The position numbers were made by a program, and so were the translations under genes. The notes under the pieces were generated by a model. It was given only the letters and a program-made list of their open reading frames with translations. It was not told where the DNA came from and ran no database searches. This document shows, in pieces, positions 9,412-18,107 of a DNA stretch of 64,000 nt. This DNA is from Paenibacillus glycanilyticus (GTDB lineage Bacteria; Bacillota; Bacilli; Paenibacillales; Paenibacillaceae): positions 310,001 to 374,000 of the forward strand of contig NZ_JAMBNP010000006.1 of NCBI RefSeq assembly GCF_023715145.1, in the 5' to 3' direction. Position 1 is the first letter of the stretch, and the number at the start of each line of letters is the position of its first letter.

Positions 9412-10602
9412 ATGGCTAGCGCTTCACCACCACTGCAGAAGAGGGACAATATTCCCGAACTGCTACTCGTACGGGCAATGGCTATAATCGGCGTCCTGTC
9501 CGTTCACTCAACATCTTTTGCTACCGTTGACATGGTAAATTCGAATTACTTTTTTGTTTATAATTTTTTCAATATTTTCATGAAAATAGGCACAACTTCC
9601 TTTATCTTCCTAAGCAGCTTTGTCCTCTTCTACAATTATTACACCCGGCCCTTGGACAAGCAGCTGCTAGGAAGCTTTTATAAGAAACGGCTGCTGTACA
9701 TTATTATCCCTTATCTTCTCTTCTCTTTGTTTTACTTTACGATTCTGCATTTTATTTATTACCCGGACCGCACTTTATCAACGGAAATCGATAATTTCAT
9801 CGAAAAAGTATTAACCGGCAAGGCGTATACGCATCTGTATTTCGTGTATATCAACATTCAATTCTACCTTATGTTCCCGTTGTTCCTGTGGCTGATGAAG
9901 AAATATCCGCGCACGGTCAAATGGGCGATTCCTGCAGGCCTTGCTCTGCAGTGGGGCTTCTTCATGCTTAATAAATACGGACTGGAGACACCTGTTCCTA
10001 ACCGCGGCAGCTGGTCTTTCTCGTATTTCTCGTATTATTTGCTGGGCGCTGCTCTAGGAATCTATTATCCGAGAATAAAAGAATGGATCATTATCGCAAG
10101 AAAACATGCAACTGCTGGACGCCTTGTCACCTGGATCGTCTTATGGGCCTGCTGGATCGCAGCCGGTCTGACGCATGTCTACCTGTATTATGAGACAAGG
10201 CTCCACAAGGCTTCGTTCAATACTACATTGTTCGATCTGGTGTGGAATATTCATGGGGTACTGACGGCACTTGTTTTGATGCAGATAGCATTTATTATTT
10301 CCAAGAAACTGCCGAAGGCCTTAATCAAGCAAATGGCAAGGCTCGGCGCATTATCGTTTGGCATCTACCTGATTCATCCGGTTTTCCTGCTCTTCTACCG
10401 GAAATACCCGCTTGATACGGGAACGGCTTGGCTGCTTCATCTCTGGTACCTTGGCGGTTTTGTGCTCGCCCTTATCGGCTCCTGGATTGTTGTTGGCTTC
10501 TTCGCCCGCTATGTTCCGTTTAACTGGATCGCCTTCGGCAATCTGCCGAAACCAAAAAAGATTTCACAGCCTGTTCTTCCGGAAAGACAGCTGGACGCGT
10601 AA
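9412..10602 (+). CDS. Acyltransferase-3 family membrane protein (copy 1)
   Basis: Integral membrane acyltransferase of the acyltransferase-3 family, which O-acylates extracytoplasmic carbohydrates. Seen: an N-terminal RAMAIIGVLSVHSTSF stretch with the family's conserved Arg and His, about ten hydrophobic segments, and a basic tail (PKPKKISQP). 396 residues. It is a close paralogue of 11681-12877: both share long identical runs such as NSNYFF, NFFNIFMKIGTT and YYLLGAALGIYYPRIKEWI. The polysaccharide deacetylase gene follows after 23 bases with no terminator, so the two are likely co-transcribed. The acceptor is unknown; peptidoglycan or secondary wall polymer is the usual target. Confidence 0.85.
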   Translation: MASASPPLQKRDNIPELLLVRAMAIIGVLSVHSTSFATVDMVNSNYFFVYNFFNIFMKIGTTSFIFLSSFVLFYNYYTRPLDKQLLGSFYKKRLLYIIIPYLLFSLFYFTILHFIYYPDRTLSTEIDNFIEKVLTGKAYTHLYFVYINIQFYLMFPLFLWLMKKYPRTVKWAIPAGLALQWGFFMLNKYGLETPVPNRGSWSFSYFSYYLLGAALGIYYPRIKEWIIIARKHATAGRLVTWIVLWACWIAAGLTHVYLYYETRLHKASFNTTLFDLVWNIHGVLTALVLMQIAFIISKKLPKALIKQMARLGALSFGIYLIHPVFLLFYRKYPLDTGTAWLLHLWYLGGFVLALIGSWIVVGFFARYVPFNWIAFGNLPKPKKISQPVLPERQLDA

Positions 10603-10625
10603 TTCATCCGTAGGAGGAATAAGTT

Positions 10626-11483
10626 GTGAGAATGAAAGTGATTGCCGCACTCCTCGTCATCGCCCTCGCGATCACTTGGCCGGTGTCCCAGTACCAGCTG
10701 AAGGCTGCTGCAAACAACCCTGCACATTATAAAAACAAGGTTATCGTCCTTATGTATCATCATATCGATGTGAAGGAAAGCGGGGCAACAATCTCCCCCA
10801 GCCGCTTCGGCACCCACATGAAGCTTCTGAAGGAGAACGGCTACAACGTCATCAGTTCCGAGCAGTTCGCGGACTTCATGCAGAACAAAGCAACTGTGCC
10901 GGATAATGCCGTTGTGATTACCTTCGACGACGGCTATGAAAGCTTTGACCAATATGCGGTTCCGATTTTGAAAAAATACAATTTTACCGCTACTCATTTC
11001 ATTATCGGAGCGAGCAGCGACAAGCAAAACGTACACACGAAGCACTTAACTTGGGATACGATGCGCAAGCTTAAAGAAGAAGGCTTCAGCTTCTACAGCC
11101 ATACGTACAATCAGCATGACTATGTTCCGCTCGATAAAAAAGGGCATAAAAAAGGACCGCTGCTGACCAATCAGGTCTACCTGAAGGATAAAGGCCGGGT
11201 AGAAACCAAGAAGGAATATATGGCTCGCGTTGAAGCCGATGCCCAGCTGATGGAGAAACGTCTGAAGGAAGAGCTTAATAATTCCTGTCAGATGATTGCT
11301 TTCCCGTTCGGCGCCTTTAACTCTACCGCCAAGAAGCTCCAGAAAGAGGCAGGCGTCACCTTATTCTTCACAACACAGCCGGGTATCAACAAACCTGGAT
11401 CCGATGAAGTATTCCGTCTGAATGCAGGCACACCGGCACTCTCGGCTAACAAATTCCTTGATATGATGAAGAAATACGGATAA
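10626..11483 (+). CDS. Secreted polysaccharide deacetylase (NodB-like)
   Basis: Carbohydrate esterase 4-type deacetylase. Residues 1-27 form a signal peptide or anchor. Motif 1 is TFDDGYES with the catalytic/metal Asp pair. Motif 2 appears as FSFYSHTYNQH, giving the metal-binding His pair (SHxxxxH). IAFPFGAFN fits the motif-3 proline-rich arginine region in altered form. The start is GTG at 10626 with AGGAGG 8 bases upstream; an in-frame ATG two codons later is possible. Likely removes N- or O-acetyl groups from a wall polymer, and its operon mate is an acyltransferase. 285 residues; closed by a strong terminator at 11495. Confidence 0.87.
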   Translation: MRMKVIAALLVIALAITWPVSQYQLKAAANNPAHYKNKVIVLMYHHIDVKESGATISPSRFGTHMKLLKENGYNVISSEQFADFMQNKATVPDNAVVITFDDGYESFDQYAVPILKKYNFTATHFIIGASSDKQNVHTKHLTWDTMRKLKEEGFSFYSHTYNQHDYVPLDKKGHKKGPLLTNQVYLKDKGRVETKKEYMARVEADAQLMEKRLKEELNNSCQMIAFPFGAFNSTAKKLQKEAGVTLFFTTQPGINKPGSDEVFRLNAGTPALSANKFLDMMKKYG

Positions 11484-11494
11484 CAATCCCATCA

Positions 11495-11536
11495 GCCCTT
11501 GGTCTTTCCAAATGGAAAGACCAAGGGCATTTTTTT
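11495..11536 (+). terminator. Intrinsic terminator after the deacetylase
   Basis: A 15-base perfect stem (GCCCTTGGTCTTTCC, 11495-11509, with 11514-11528), AAAT loop, then T7. Confidence 0.92.
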
Positions 11537-11604
11537 ATTCCAACATAAAACATTATTTCGTTCGAATATTTAAGAATTGCTTAAGTTTTTAAGATTAATA
11601 TAAG

Positions 11605-11634
11605 TTGTCCGCTTAAACTTTAGTAGACTATAAT
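11605..11634 (+). promoter_or_regulatory. Promoter of the second acyltransferase
   Basis: TTGTCC at 11605-11610, an 18-base spacer, TATAAT at 11629-11634. The layout resembles that of the paralogue (18-base spacer in both). Confidence 0.6.
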
Positions 11635-11680
11635 GGCTAAGTCGACAGAACACGCCTGAGAAAGGATGAATGAATAACCC

Positions 11681-12877
11681 ATGACAACGGCTTCGCCAAC
11701 AATTCAGAAAAGACAAAACATTCCTGAGCTGTCACTCGTGCGGGCGATGGCCATCATCGGTGTCCTGTCCGTACATTCCACTTCGTTTGCCACGGTTGAT
11801 ATGGTGAATTCGAATTACTTTTTTCTTTATAACTTCTTCAATATTTTCATGAAGATCGGTACAACAACCTTTATCTTTCTGAGCAGCTTTGTCCTCTTCT
11901 ACAACTATTACTCCCGCCCTTTGGACAAGCAGCTTCTCGGAAGCTTTTATAAAAAACGGCTGCTGTATATCATTATCCCGTATCTGGTCTTCTCTTTGTT
12001 TTATTTTGCGATTCTGCATTTTACTTATTATCAGGACCGGTCTTTATCAACGGAAATACATAATTTCATTGATAAAGTATTAACCGGCAAGGCCTATACG
12101 CACCTGTATTTTGTCTTTATCAACATTCAGTTTTATCTCATGCTTCCCTTGTTCCTATGGGTGATGAAGAAATATCCGCGCACCGTTAAATGGGCCATTC
12201 CGGCCGGTATTGCGATCCAATGGGCTTTCTTCCTGATTAATAAGCATGTGCTGCCGGCACCCGGTGTCCCTAACCGCGGCAGCTGGTCACTCTCGTACTT
12301 CTCCTATTATTTATTAGGCGCTGCTCTAGGGATCTATTATCCGAGAATCAAGGAATGGATCATTATCGCAAGAAAACACGCTACCGCAGCCCGCGTATTC
12401 ACCTGGATTATCTTATGGACGCTGTGGGTCGCAGCAGGCTTGACGCATGTGTACCTGTATTATGAGACCAGACTTCACAAGAAATCGTTCAATACGACAT
12501 TGTTTGATTTGGTGTGGAATATTCATGGCCTGCTAACGGCGCTAGTTCTCATACAATTGGCATTTATCCTGTCCAAAAGCCTGCCCAAGGTTCTAACCGC
12601 GCTTATCGCAAGACTTGGTGCTTTATCGTTTGGGATATACTTGATACATCCGTTCTTCCTGCTCATCTACCGGCGATACCCGCTTGATACAGGAACGGCA
12701 TGGCTGCTCCATCTATGGTACCTTGGCGGTTTTGTGCTCGCCCTTACTCTCTCCTGGATCGTTGTGGGCTTCTTCGCCCGTTATGTGCCGTTGAATTGGA
12801 TCGTCTTTGGCAATTTGCCTAAATCTAAAAAAAGGCCTTCACAGCCTGCTCTTCCGGATAGACAATTGGACGCGTAA
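11681..12877 (+). CDS. Acyltransferase-3 family membrane protein (copy 2)
   Basis: Paralogue of 9412-10602, with the same domain, membrane topology and C-terminal ending (PALPDRQLDA against PVLPERQLDA). 398 residues. Differences cluster in the periplasmic segment near residues 180-200 (an extra PAPGVP stretch) and in the basic tail. It has its own promoter and terminator, so it is transcribed apart from copy 1. The Shine-Dalgarno (GAAAGGA) sits rather far, about 14 bases, from the ATG. Probably the product of a local gene duplication spanning the deacetylase. Confidence 0.85.
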   Translation: MTTASPTIQKRQNIPELSLVRAMAIIGVLSVHSTSFATVDMVNSNYFFLYNFFNIFMKIGTTTFIFLSSFVLFYNYYSRPLDKQLLGSFYKKRLLYIIIPYLVFSLFYFAILHFTYYQDRSLSTEIHNFIDKVLTGKAYTHLYFVFINIQFYLMLPLFLWVMKKYPRTVKWAIPAGIAIQWAFFLINKHVLPAPGVPNRGSWSLSYFSYYLLGAALGIYYPRIKEWIIIARKHATAARVFTWIILWTLWVAAGLTHVYLYYETRLHKKSFNTTLFDLVWNIHGLLTALVLIQLAFILSKSLPKVLTALIARLGALSFGIYLIHPFFLLIYRRYPLDTGTAWLLHLWYLGGFVLALTLSWIVVGFFARYVPLNWIVFGNLPKSKKRPSQPALPDRQLDA

Positions 12878-12882
12878 AATCA

Positions 12883-12915
12883 AAAACCCTTAGCCATTTG
12901 TTGGCTAAGGGTTTT
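12883..12915. terminator. Bidirectional terminator
   Basis: AAAACCCTTAGCC (12883-12895) pairs with GGCTAAGGGTTTT (12903-12915) between the convergent acyltransferase and cation efflux genes; A- and T-tracts lie on both sides. Confidence 0.9.
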
Positions 12916-12916
12916 A

Positions 12917-13810
12917 TTATTGCTGGGGAGCAGCCGCAGCGTTTGCTTCAAGAGGCTCCACATGCACGTGAACGCTCATAATATTGTGCTTGCCTTCCAT
13001 CCGCTGCTCGATCTCGTCGCTGATCCTGTGGCTTTCAATAAGCGACAGGCCGGGATCAACCTGCACGATGACATCAATCAGAACGTTGCTGCCGTGCACG
13101 CGCGCCTTAATGTCTTTAATCGACTTGACCCCCTTGGTCCGCTCGATGGTGGACCGCAGCGTCATCAGCTCGTTCGCGTCAAAACCATCCGTAAGCGCGT
13201 GCGTCGAGCTGTAGAAGATGTCCCATGCCGTCTTGCAGATAATGCCGCCAACGGCAAGTGCCGCAACCGGATCCAGCCATGGCATGCCAAACTGCGAGCC
13301 TATTATCCCGATCGCTGCCCCTATACTAACCAGCGCATCGGATAAATTATCTTTTGCCGCGGCATGCAAAGCCTGATTGTTGATCTTATTCGCAAGCTTC
13401 CGGTTATAGTAATAGACGGCGCCCATGCAAACGGCGGCAAACAAAGCGACCCAGGCTGAATTCAGCGAAGGTACGGTCTGTTCGCCCGAGAATAAAGAGC
13501 GAACCGTATTAATAATAACTTGAATGCCTACTGTAGCCATAATAAACGAGGCAATCAAAGCTGCAATCGTCTCCGCGCGGAAATGTCCGTAGGGATGATC
13601 CTTATCGGGTGGCTTCTGCGAGATGCGCAGGCCAATCAGTACAGCTACCGACGCAATAATATCGGTCAAGTTATTAAAGCCGTCCGCTACGAGCGCTCCG
13701 GAGGCGAACCAATAGCCGGCACCAAGCTTGATGGCCGACAGCCCGATATACGCGCCAATGCTGACCAAGGCCCCCTTCTCGCCCTGCTTGATCTCTTCAT
13801 ACTGATCCAT
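12917..13810 (-). CDS. Cation diffusion facilitator family transporter
   Basis: Proton-coupled divalent metal exporter in the cytoplasmic membrane. Six predicted helices, then a cytoplasmic metal-binding domain. Seen: DGFNN (residues 43-47) in helix 2, the HPYGHFRAET loop after helix 2, HAAAKDNLSDAL in helix 5 (the HxxxD metal site), and a C-terminal ferredoxin-like domain with HGSNVLIDVIVQVD, SHRISDEIE and SVHVHVEP. Length 297 is typical. The DGFNN pattern resembles the YeaB-like subgroup; whether the main substrate is manganese, zinc or iron is uncertain. No metal riboswitch is visible in the leader. Confidence 0.88.
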   Translation of the reverse strand: MDQYEEIKQGEKGALVSIGAYIGLSAIKLGAGYWFASGALVADGFNNLTDIIASVAVLIGLRISQKPPDKDHPYGHFRAETIAALIASFIMATVGIQVIINTVRSLFSGEQTVPSLNSAWVALFAAVCMGAVYYYNRKLANKINNQALHAAAKDNLSDALVSIGAAIGIIGSQFGMPWLDPVAALAVGGIICKTAWDIFYSSTHALTDGFDANELMTLRSTIERTKGVKSIKDIKARVHGSNVLIDVIVQVDPGLSLIESHRISDEIEQRMEGKHNIMSVHVHVEPLEANAAAAPQQ

Positions 13811-13957
13811 TTCTATCCCCTAACCTCATTTCATCTCATTAATCCATGAATACAATATGAAATGATCATACCCGAACAAATTGATGTGGGTCTAGAGAAA
13901 CAGTGTTTACCATATGCGTGCTTTTATGCATGCCTGCAACTTCCTTCCACGCAAAAC

Positions 13958-13989
13958 AAAAAGACTTGGCGAACGATCGCCAAGTCTTT
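13958..13989 (-). terminator. Terminator of the ABC-F gene
   Basis: GACTTGGCGA (13963-13972) pairs with TCGCCAAGTC (13977-13986); minus-strand T-tract from the A-rich left flank. Confidence 0.9.
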
Positions 13990-14021
13990 AGTGTAACAGC
14001 CAAAGCTGCTAATTATACGGC

Positions 14022-15641
14022 TTATACGGCGTACATACGCTCGCGAAGGGCTTTAATCTCTTCGCTCTCGAGGTACTCGTCATAGGACATCATTCTATCA
14101 ATTAAACCATTAGGCGTAATCTCCATGATGCGGTTAGCAATGGTTTGCACGAACTGATGGTCATGCGAAGTAAACAGAACCGTGCAGTCCGTGTCGGTCA
14201 GACCATTGTTCAATGCCGTAATGGACTCGAGGTCCAAGTGGTTCGTAGGCTCATCAAGAACAAGCACGTTTGCGCCGCTCAGCATGATTTTGGAAAGCAT
14301 GCAGCGTACTTTCTCGCCGCCGGACAGAACCGTTGCTTTCTTCATCGCATCGTCGCCGGAGAACAACATACGACCGAGGAAGCCGCGGATAAACGTTTCG
14401 TCCGGATCCTTCGAGTATTGACGAAGCCATTCCACGAGATTAAGCTCAACGCCGTCGAAGTAAGGCGCGTTGTCTTTCGGGAAATAGCCTTGCGTTGTTG
14501 TAACGCCCCATTGGTACGTACCGGAATCAGCTTCCAGCTCGCCCATCAGCAGTTGGAACAGAACCGTCTTCGGAAGGCCGTTAGGACCAACGAAAGCGAT
14601 TTTGTCGCCTTTATTTACGGCAATCGTCAGGTTATCAATCACTTTCTCGCCGTCGATCGTCTTCGTCAGACCTTCAACAAGCAGAAGGGATTTGCCCGCT
14701 TCGCGCTCGCCCTTGAAATTGATGAAAGGATATTTACGGTTCGAAGGACGAATGTCGTCGAGCGTAATTTTATCCAGCAATTTTTTACGGGAAGTCGCTT
14801 GCTTGGATTTCGATTTATTCGCGCTGAAGCGTTGAATAAACGCTTGAAGTTCCTTGATCTTGTCTTCTTTCTTCTTGTTCTCGCCGCGTTGAAGCGCGAG
14901 AGCCAGCTGGCTGGATTCGTACCAGAAGTCATAGTTGCCCACGTACATCTGGATTTTGCCAAAGTCGATATCCGCGATATGCGTACATACCGTGTTCAGG
15001 AAGTGACGGTCATGGCTGACTACCACAACAGTGCCTTCATAGCCCGACAGGAAGTCTTCCAGCCAACGGATAGATTCGATGTCCAAATGGTTGGTAGGCT
15101 CATCGAGAAGCAGGATGTTTGGTTCGCCAAACAACGCTTGCGCCAGCAAGACGCGGACTTTCTCGTTGCCGCCCAGCTCAGACATTTTCTTGTCATGCAG
15201 ATCAGGCGTGATGCCCAGACCATTCAGCATTTCTGCTGCCTGCGATTCCGCTTCCCAGCCGTTCATGTCGGCGAATTCGGCTTCGAGCTCGCCTGCGCGC
15301 ATGCCGTCTTCATCGGTGAAGTCGGCTTTTGCATACAGCGCATCCTTCTCCTTCATCACGTCATACAGCTTTTTGTGACCCATAATAACCGTTTCGAGCA
15401 CAGCGAACTCATCGTATTCGAAATGGTTCTGTTTCAATACCGCAAGGCGTTCGCCCGGCGTAATGTGAACTTCACCGCTGGACTGTTCAACCTCGCCGGA
15501 CAAAATTTTCAGAAACGTTGATTTACCGGCGCCGTTCGCGCCAATGAGGCCATAGCAGTTGCCAGGCGTAAATTTAATGTTTACATCTTCGAATAGTGGC
15601 TTCTTCCCGAAGCGAAGCGTTATGCCGCTTGTACTAATCAT
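14022..15641 (-). CDS. ykpA: ABC-F family ATPase (YkpA-like)
   Basis: Cytoplasmic ABC-F protein: two ATPase domains on one chain and no membrane segment. The family works on the ribosome (translation factors and resistance proteins). Domain 1 has a perfect Walker A (GANGAGKST, near 35), a divergent signature (SELGGNEKVRV), Walker B LLLDEPTNHLD and the His switch SHDRHF. The interdomain linker (about 245-300) is charged. Domain 2 has an altered Walker A (GPNGLPKT, lacking the glycine before Lys), a canonical LSGGEKVR signature and LVLDEPTNHLD. Length 539 and overall sequence match B. subtilis YkpA. It is a single-gene unit with its own terminator, and no erythromycin-type leader peptide is evident. 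Confidence 0.88.
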   Translation of the reverse strand: MISTSGITLRFGKKPLFEDVNIKFTPGNCYGLIGANGAGKSTFLKILSGEVEQSSGEVHITPGERLAVLKQNHFEYDEFAVLETVIMGHKKLYDVMKEKDALYAKADFTDEDGMRAGELEAEFADMNGWEAESQAAEMLNGLGITPDLHDKKMSELGGNEKVRVLLAQALFGEPNILLLDEPTNHLDIESIRWLEDFLSGYEGTVVVVSHDRHFLNTVCTHIADIDFGKIQMYVGNYDFWYESSQLALALQRGENKKKEDKIKELQAFIQRFSANKSKSKQATSRKKLLDKITLDDIRPSNRKYPFINFKGEREAGKSLLLVEGLTKTIDGEKVIDNLTIAVNKGDKIAFVGPNGLPKTVLFQLLMGELEADSGTYQWGVTTTQGYFPKDNAPYFDGVELNLVEWLRQYSKDPDETFIRGFLGRMLFSGDDAMKKATVLSGGEKVRCMLSKIMLSGANVLVLDEPTNHLDLESITALNNGLTDTDCTVLFTSHDHQFVQTIANRIMEITPNGLIDRMMSYDEYLESEEIKALRERMYAV

Positions 15642-15738
15642 TTTATTTAATCCCGTCCTTCTTTTCCAAACTCAATTTATCTCGAACCATTATACCACAG
15701 TCTGAACGTCCAATTACACCCGATGGGAAAAGATAAAC

Positions 15739-15762
15739 AAAAAAGACTGCCATCAGGCAGCC
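15739..15762 (-). terminator. Terminator of the Gfo/Idh/MocA gene
   Basis: On the minus strand GGCTGCC-TGAT-GGCAGTC is followed by T6; it lies 17 bases past the stop. Confidence 0.88.
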
Positions 15763-15778
15763 CTTTCAGAATCCTCTA

Positions 15779-16849
15779 TTAATCCCAGATCAGCTTCACT
15801 TCATTGCCGGTACGGGACGACTCGTAGATTGCATCGAGAATGCGGCTGTTGGTATAGCCCGAAAGCGCGGAGGAAATCGGCTCTTTGCCCTCGTTGATGC
15901 ACTCGATGAAATGCTTGCTCAGCAGCACGCGATCTTCTTCGCCCTCAAGCGGATCGATGTTGGTCTCAACAACCTGGTCGCCTTCGTGAGTCACGAATTT
16001 GCCGTCATTGCCGATCAGCGCTGCGCCGCCTTCCTTGCCCATCAGATGAACAAACGGATCTTGGCTCATGCCCGCCGCATGCGCGGCCCAGCTCACTTCA
16101 AGCGATAGCGTTGCGCCGTTGTCCAGCTTAATAAGCGCAGTTGCAAGGTCTTCCACGTCATAATAGCCTTCCCAGTTAGGCGTTCCCCAGGTGCCAATAC
16201 CGCGGCGTTCCGGACCAAACTCGGCATAAGTGGAGCCGTATACGGACACCGGCTTTGGATTGCCCATCAGGTAAAGGGCCAGGTCAAGCATGTGAACGCC
16301 GATATCGATCAGCGGCCCGCCGCCTGCCATATCTTTGCGGGTAAACCAGGAGCCCCAGCCAGGAATTCCTTTTTTGCGGAACCAACCGGCCTTCACATTG
16401 TAAATGCGGCCCAAATCGCCGTTCTCGACACAGGCCTTGATAGCGCGGTTAATCCCGGTCCAGCGCATTTGCTGCGCCATCATGAGCACTTTGCGCGAAG
16501 ACTTCTGCGCTTCGTAGATGGTACGAGCCGCCTCCGCGTCAATGGCCATCGGTTTCTCGAGCAGAACATGCTTGCCCTGCTTCAACGCTTCTATTGCTAA
16601 CGGAGCATGGAACTGGTTCGGCACGCCAATAACTACCGCATCAATCTCCGGGTCCTCAAGCAGAGCCTGCGGGTTCTGATGCACGGTCTTCACGCCAAAC
16701 TCCTCTGCTCTTTGCGCGGCAAGCGGCACATAAGCATCGGTAATTGCAGCGACGTATACCGAATCTGCTCCTACCTTCGCGAATGTTTCCAAATGGATTT
16801 TACCAATAGCCCCGGCACCGATAATGCCAAGACGGATAGGCTGACTCAT
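15779..16849 (-). CDS. Gfo/Idh/MocA family NAD(P)-dependent oxidoreductase
   Basis: Cytoplasmic sugar or inositol-type dehydrogenase. An N-terminal Rossmann fold (LGIIGAGAIGKIHLE, residues 7-21) is followed by the family's EKPMAIDAEAA (near 99), carrying the catalytic Lys in EKP. The C-terminal domain shows DMAGGGPLIDIGVHMLDLALYLMG with the conserved Asp and His. 356 residues, a usual length. The substrate cannot be assigned. It stands alone, with a terminator behind it and a promoter overlapped by an 18-base perfect palindrome at 16955-16972, so a dedicated repressor or activator is likely; no regulator gene is adjacent. Confidence 0.9.
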   Translation of the reverse strand: MSQPIRLGIIGAGAIGKIHLETFAKVGADSVYVAAITDAYVPLAAQRAEEFGVKTVHQNPQALLEDPEIDAVVIGVPNQFHAPLAIEALKQGKHVLLEKPMAIDAEAARTIYEAQKSSRKVLMMAQQMRWTGINRAIKACVENGDLGRIYNVKAGWFRKKGIPGWGSWFTRKDMAGGGPLIDIGVHMLDLALYLMGNPKPVSVYGSTYAEFGPERRGIGTWGTPNWEGYYDVEDLATALIKLDNGATLSLEVSWAAHAAGMSQDPFVHLMGKEGGAALIGNDGKFVTHEGDQVVETNIDPLEGEEDRVLLSKHFIECINEGKEPISSALSGYTNSRILDAIYESSRTGNEVKLIWD

Positions 16850-16947
16850 ATTCTCTAGTTCCTCCTGAAATGGCCCTGTTCATGCCATTGTGATGTTTCA
16901 TGCTACGAAGCATAGGATAATGATGTTTCTGTCACATGTATGATCTA

Positions 16948-16976
16948 AGTATAGCTCTCCGATATCGGAGAGTCAT
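16948..16976 (-). promoter_or_regulatory. Promoter with palindromic operator (oxidoreductase)
   Basis: On the minus strand the -35 is ATGACT (16971-16976), then a 17-base spacer, then the -10 TATACT (16948-16953). The perfect palindrome CTCTCCGATATCGGAGAG (16955-16972) fills the spacer and overlaps the -35. There is no T-tract, so it is not a terminator for the MBL gene that ends at 16991. Confidence 0.65.
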
Positions 16977-16990
16977 TGTGCTTATTTGGC

Positions 16991-17959
16991 TTACTCTTGT
17001 TCTCGTTTGTTATTTTGGCGGTTCGGGCAATGCCAGGTTTCGCCATGCGGCAGGATTCTGATCCGCTCTTCGTCAAGGCCCCGTCTGTCCCGCTCATTCT
17101 CCAGCCGGTCAAGCGCCTCGCGCGGCGTATCGTCGGCAAGCTTGAACGCCCCGTAATGCATCGGCACGAACCACTTCGCCCCGGTATCCTCGAAGGCCTG
17201 CAGCGCCTCCTCCGGCGTCACATGCTGAGGCCCCATGAACCATTCCGGCTCATAAGCGCCAATTGGCAGCAAGGCGATATCAATGTTGAAACGGCTGCCG
17301 ATTTCCTTGAATCCCGGGAAATAACCGCTGTCACCGGCAAAATACAGGGTCGGGTCCTGCGAATCCTTCTCTACCGGCTCCAAGATCCAGCCGCCCCAAT
17401 GGGAGCTGTTCATATCCCACAGATTCCGGCGGGTCCAGTGCTGGGACGGCACAAAGGTAATGCGGATACCATCTATAACAACGGACTCCCACCAATGCAG
17501 CTCTCTGACATTCGCAAAGCCCTTCAGCCTGAGCTTCGTGCGAAGCCCTGCCGGGACAAGCAGCTGCTTCCTGCCTTGAAGACGGCGGAGCGACTGGATA
17601 TGGAGATGATCGTAATGGGAATGGGAAATAAGGACGATATCAACCGGAGGCACGTCATCAATCGGCAATCCCGGCGGCGTCAGTCTTCTTTGGAAAGCCA
17701 TCTGTCCGGCCCAGACCGGATCGGTCATGATATTCATGCCGGCAAGCTGAATGAAGAAGGTCGAGTGCCCTACCCAAGTCAAGGAAGGCGTCGACTCATT
17801 CTGATGAAGAAATTCAAGGTCCGGCTCAACGCTCGGAACGGAATAGGAATAATCCTTCGTCTTTGCTTTACGAAGCCGCTCTTGCCGCCAACGCTTCAAA
17901 TGCTTCATGGAATTTTGCAGCTGTACCGGCTCGCTGTTCGTAAATTTTTGCTGCCTCAA
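16991..17959 (-). CDS. MBL-fold hydrolase, NAPE-PLD/UlaG-like
   Basis: Metallo-beta-lactamase-fold hydrolase. Metal ligands: HSHYDHLH (near 113-120), later single His/Asp ligands in FAGDSGY, and the terminal MHYGAF. SLTWVGHSTFFIQLAGMNI and TDPVW are characteristic of the N-acyl-phosphatidylethanolamine phospholipase D / UlaG branch, whose bacterial members have mostly unknown substrates. 322 residues, no signal peptide. The TTG start at 17959 is chosen because AGGAGGGA lies 9 bases upstream. A basic N-terminal stretch (residues 18-35) is unusual and could bind phospholipid head groups; that is inference. Confidence 0.85.
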   Translation of the reverse strand: MRQQKFTNSEPVQLQNSMKHLKRWRQERLRKAKTKDYSYSVPSVEPDLEFLHQNESTPSLTWVGHSTFFIQLAGMNIMTDPVWAGQMAFQRRLTPPGLPIDDVPPVDIVLISHSHYDHLHIQSLRRLQGRKQLLVPAGLRTKLRLKGFANVRELHWWESVVIDGIRITFVPSQHWTRRNLWDMNSSHWGGWILEPVEKDSQDPTLYFAGDSGYFPGFKEIGSRFNIDIALLPIGAYEPEWFMGPQHVTPEEALQAFEDTGAKWFVPMHYGAFKLADDTPREALDRLENERDRRGLDEERIRILPHGETWHCPNRQNNKREQE

Positions 17960-18107
17960 CTGTTCATCCCTCCTAGTAGTCTTGCCCTGTCATTTAAAGA
18001 TACCAACTTGGGAATGACCAATCAACTATTGCCTTGCGATATTCGCGTAAGCTGTTTTTTTCATGTACACTATGATTATAAGCTCAAGTTAGTGAACGGG
18101 AGGCATA

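Noticed and set aside
13811..13960. Metal riboswitch upstream of the cation efflux gene
   Set aside because: I found none of the conserved stem sequences of NiCo or manganese riboswitches in this leader.
16955..16972. Terminator for the MBL-fold gene
   Set aside because: The dyad has no T-tract and coincides with promoter boxes of the next gene, so operator is the better reading.
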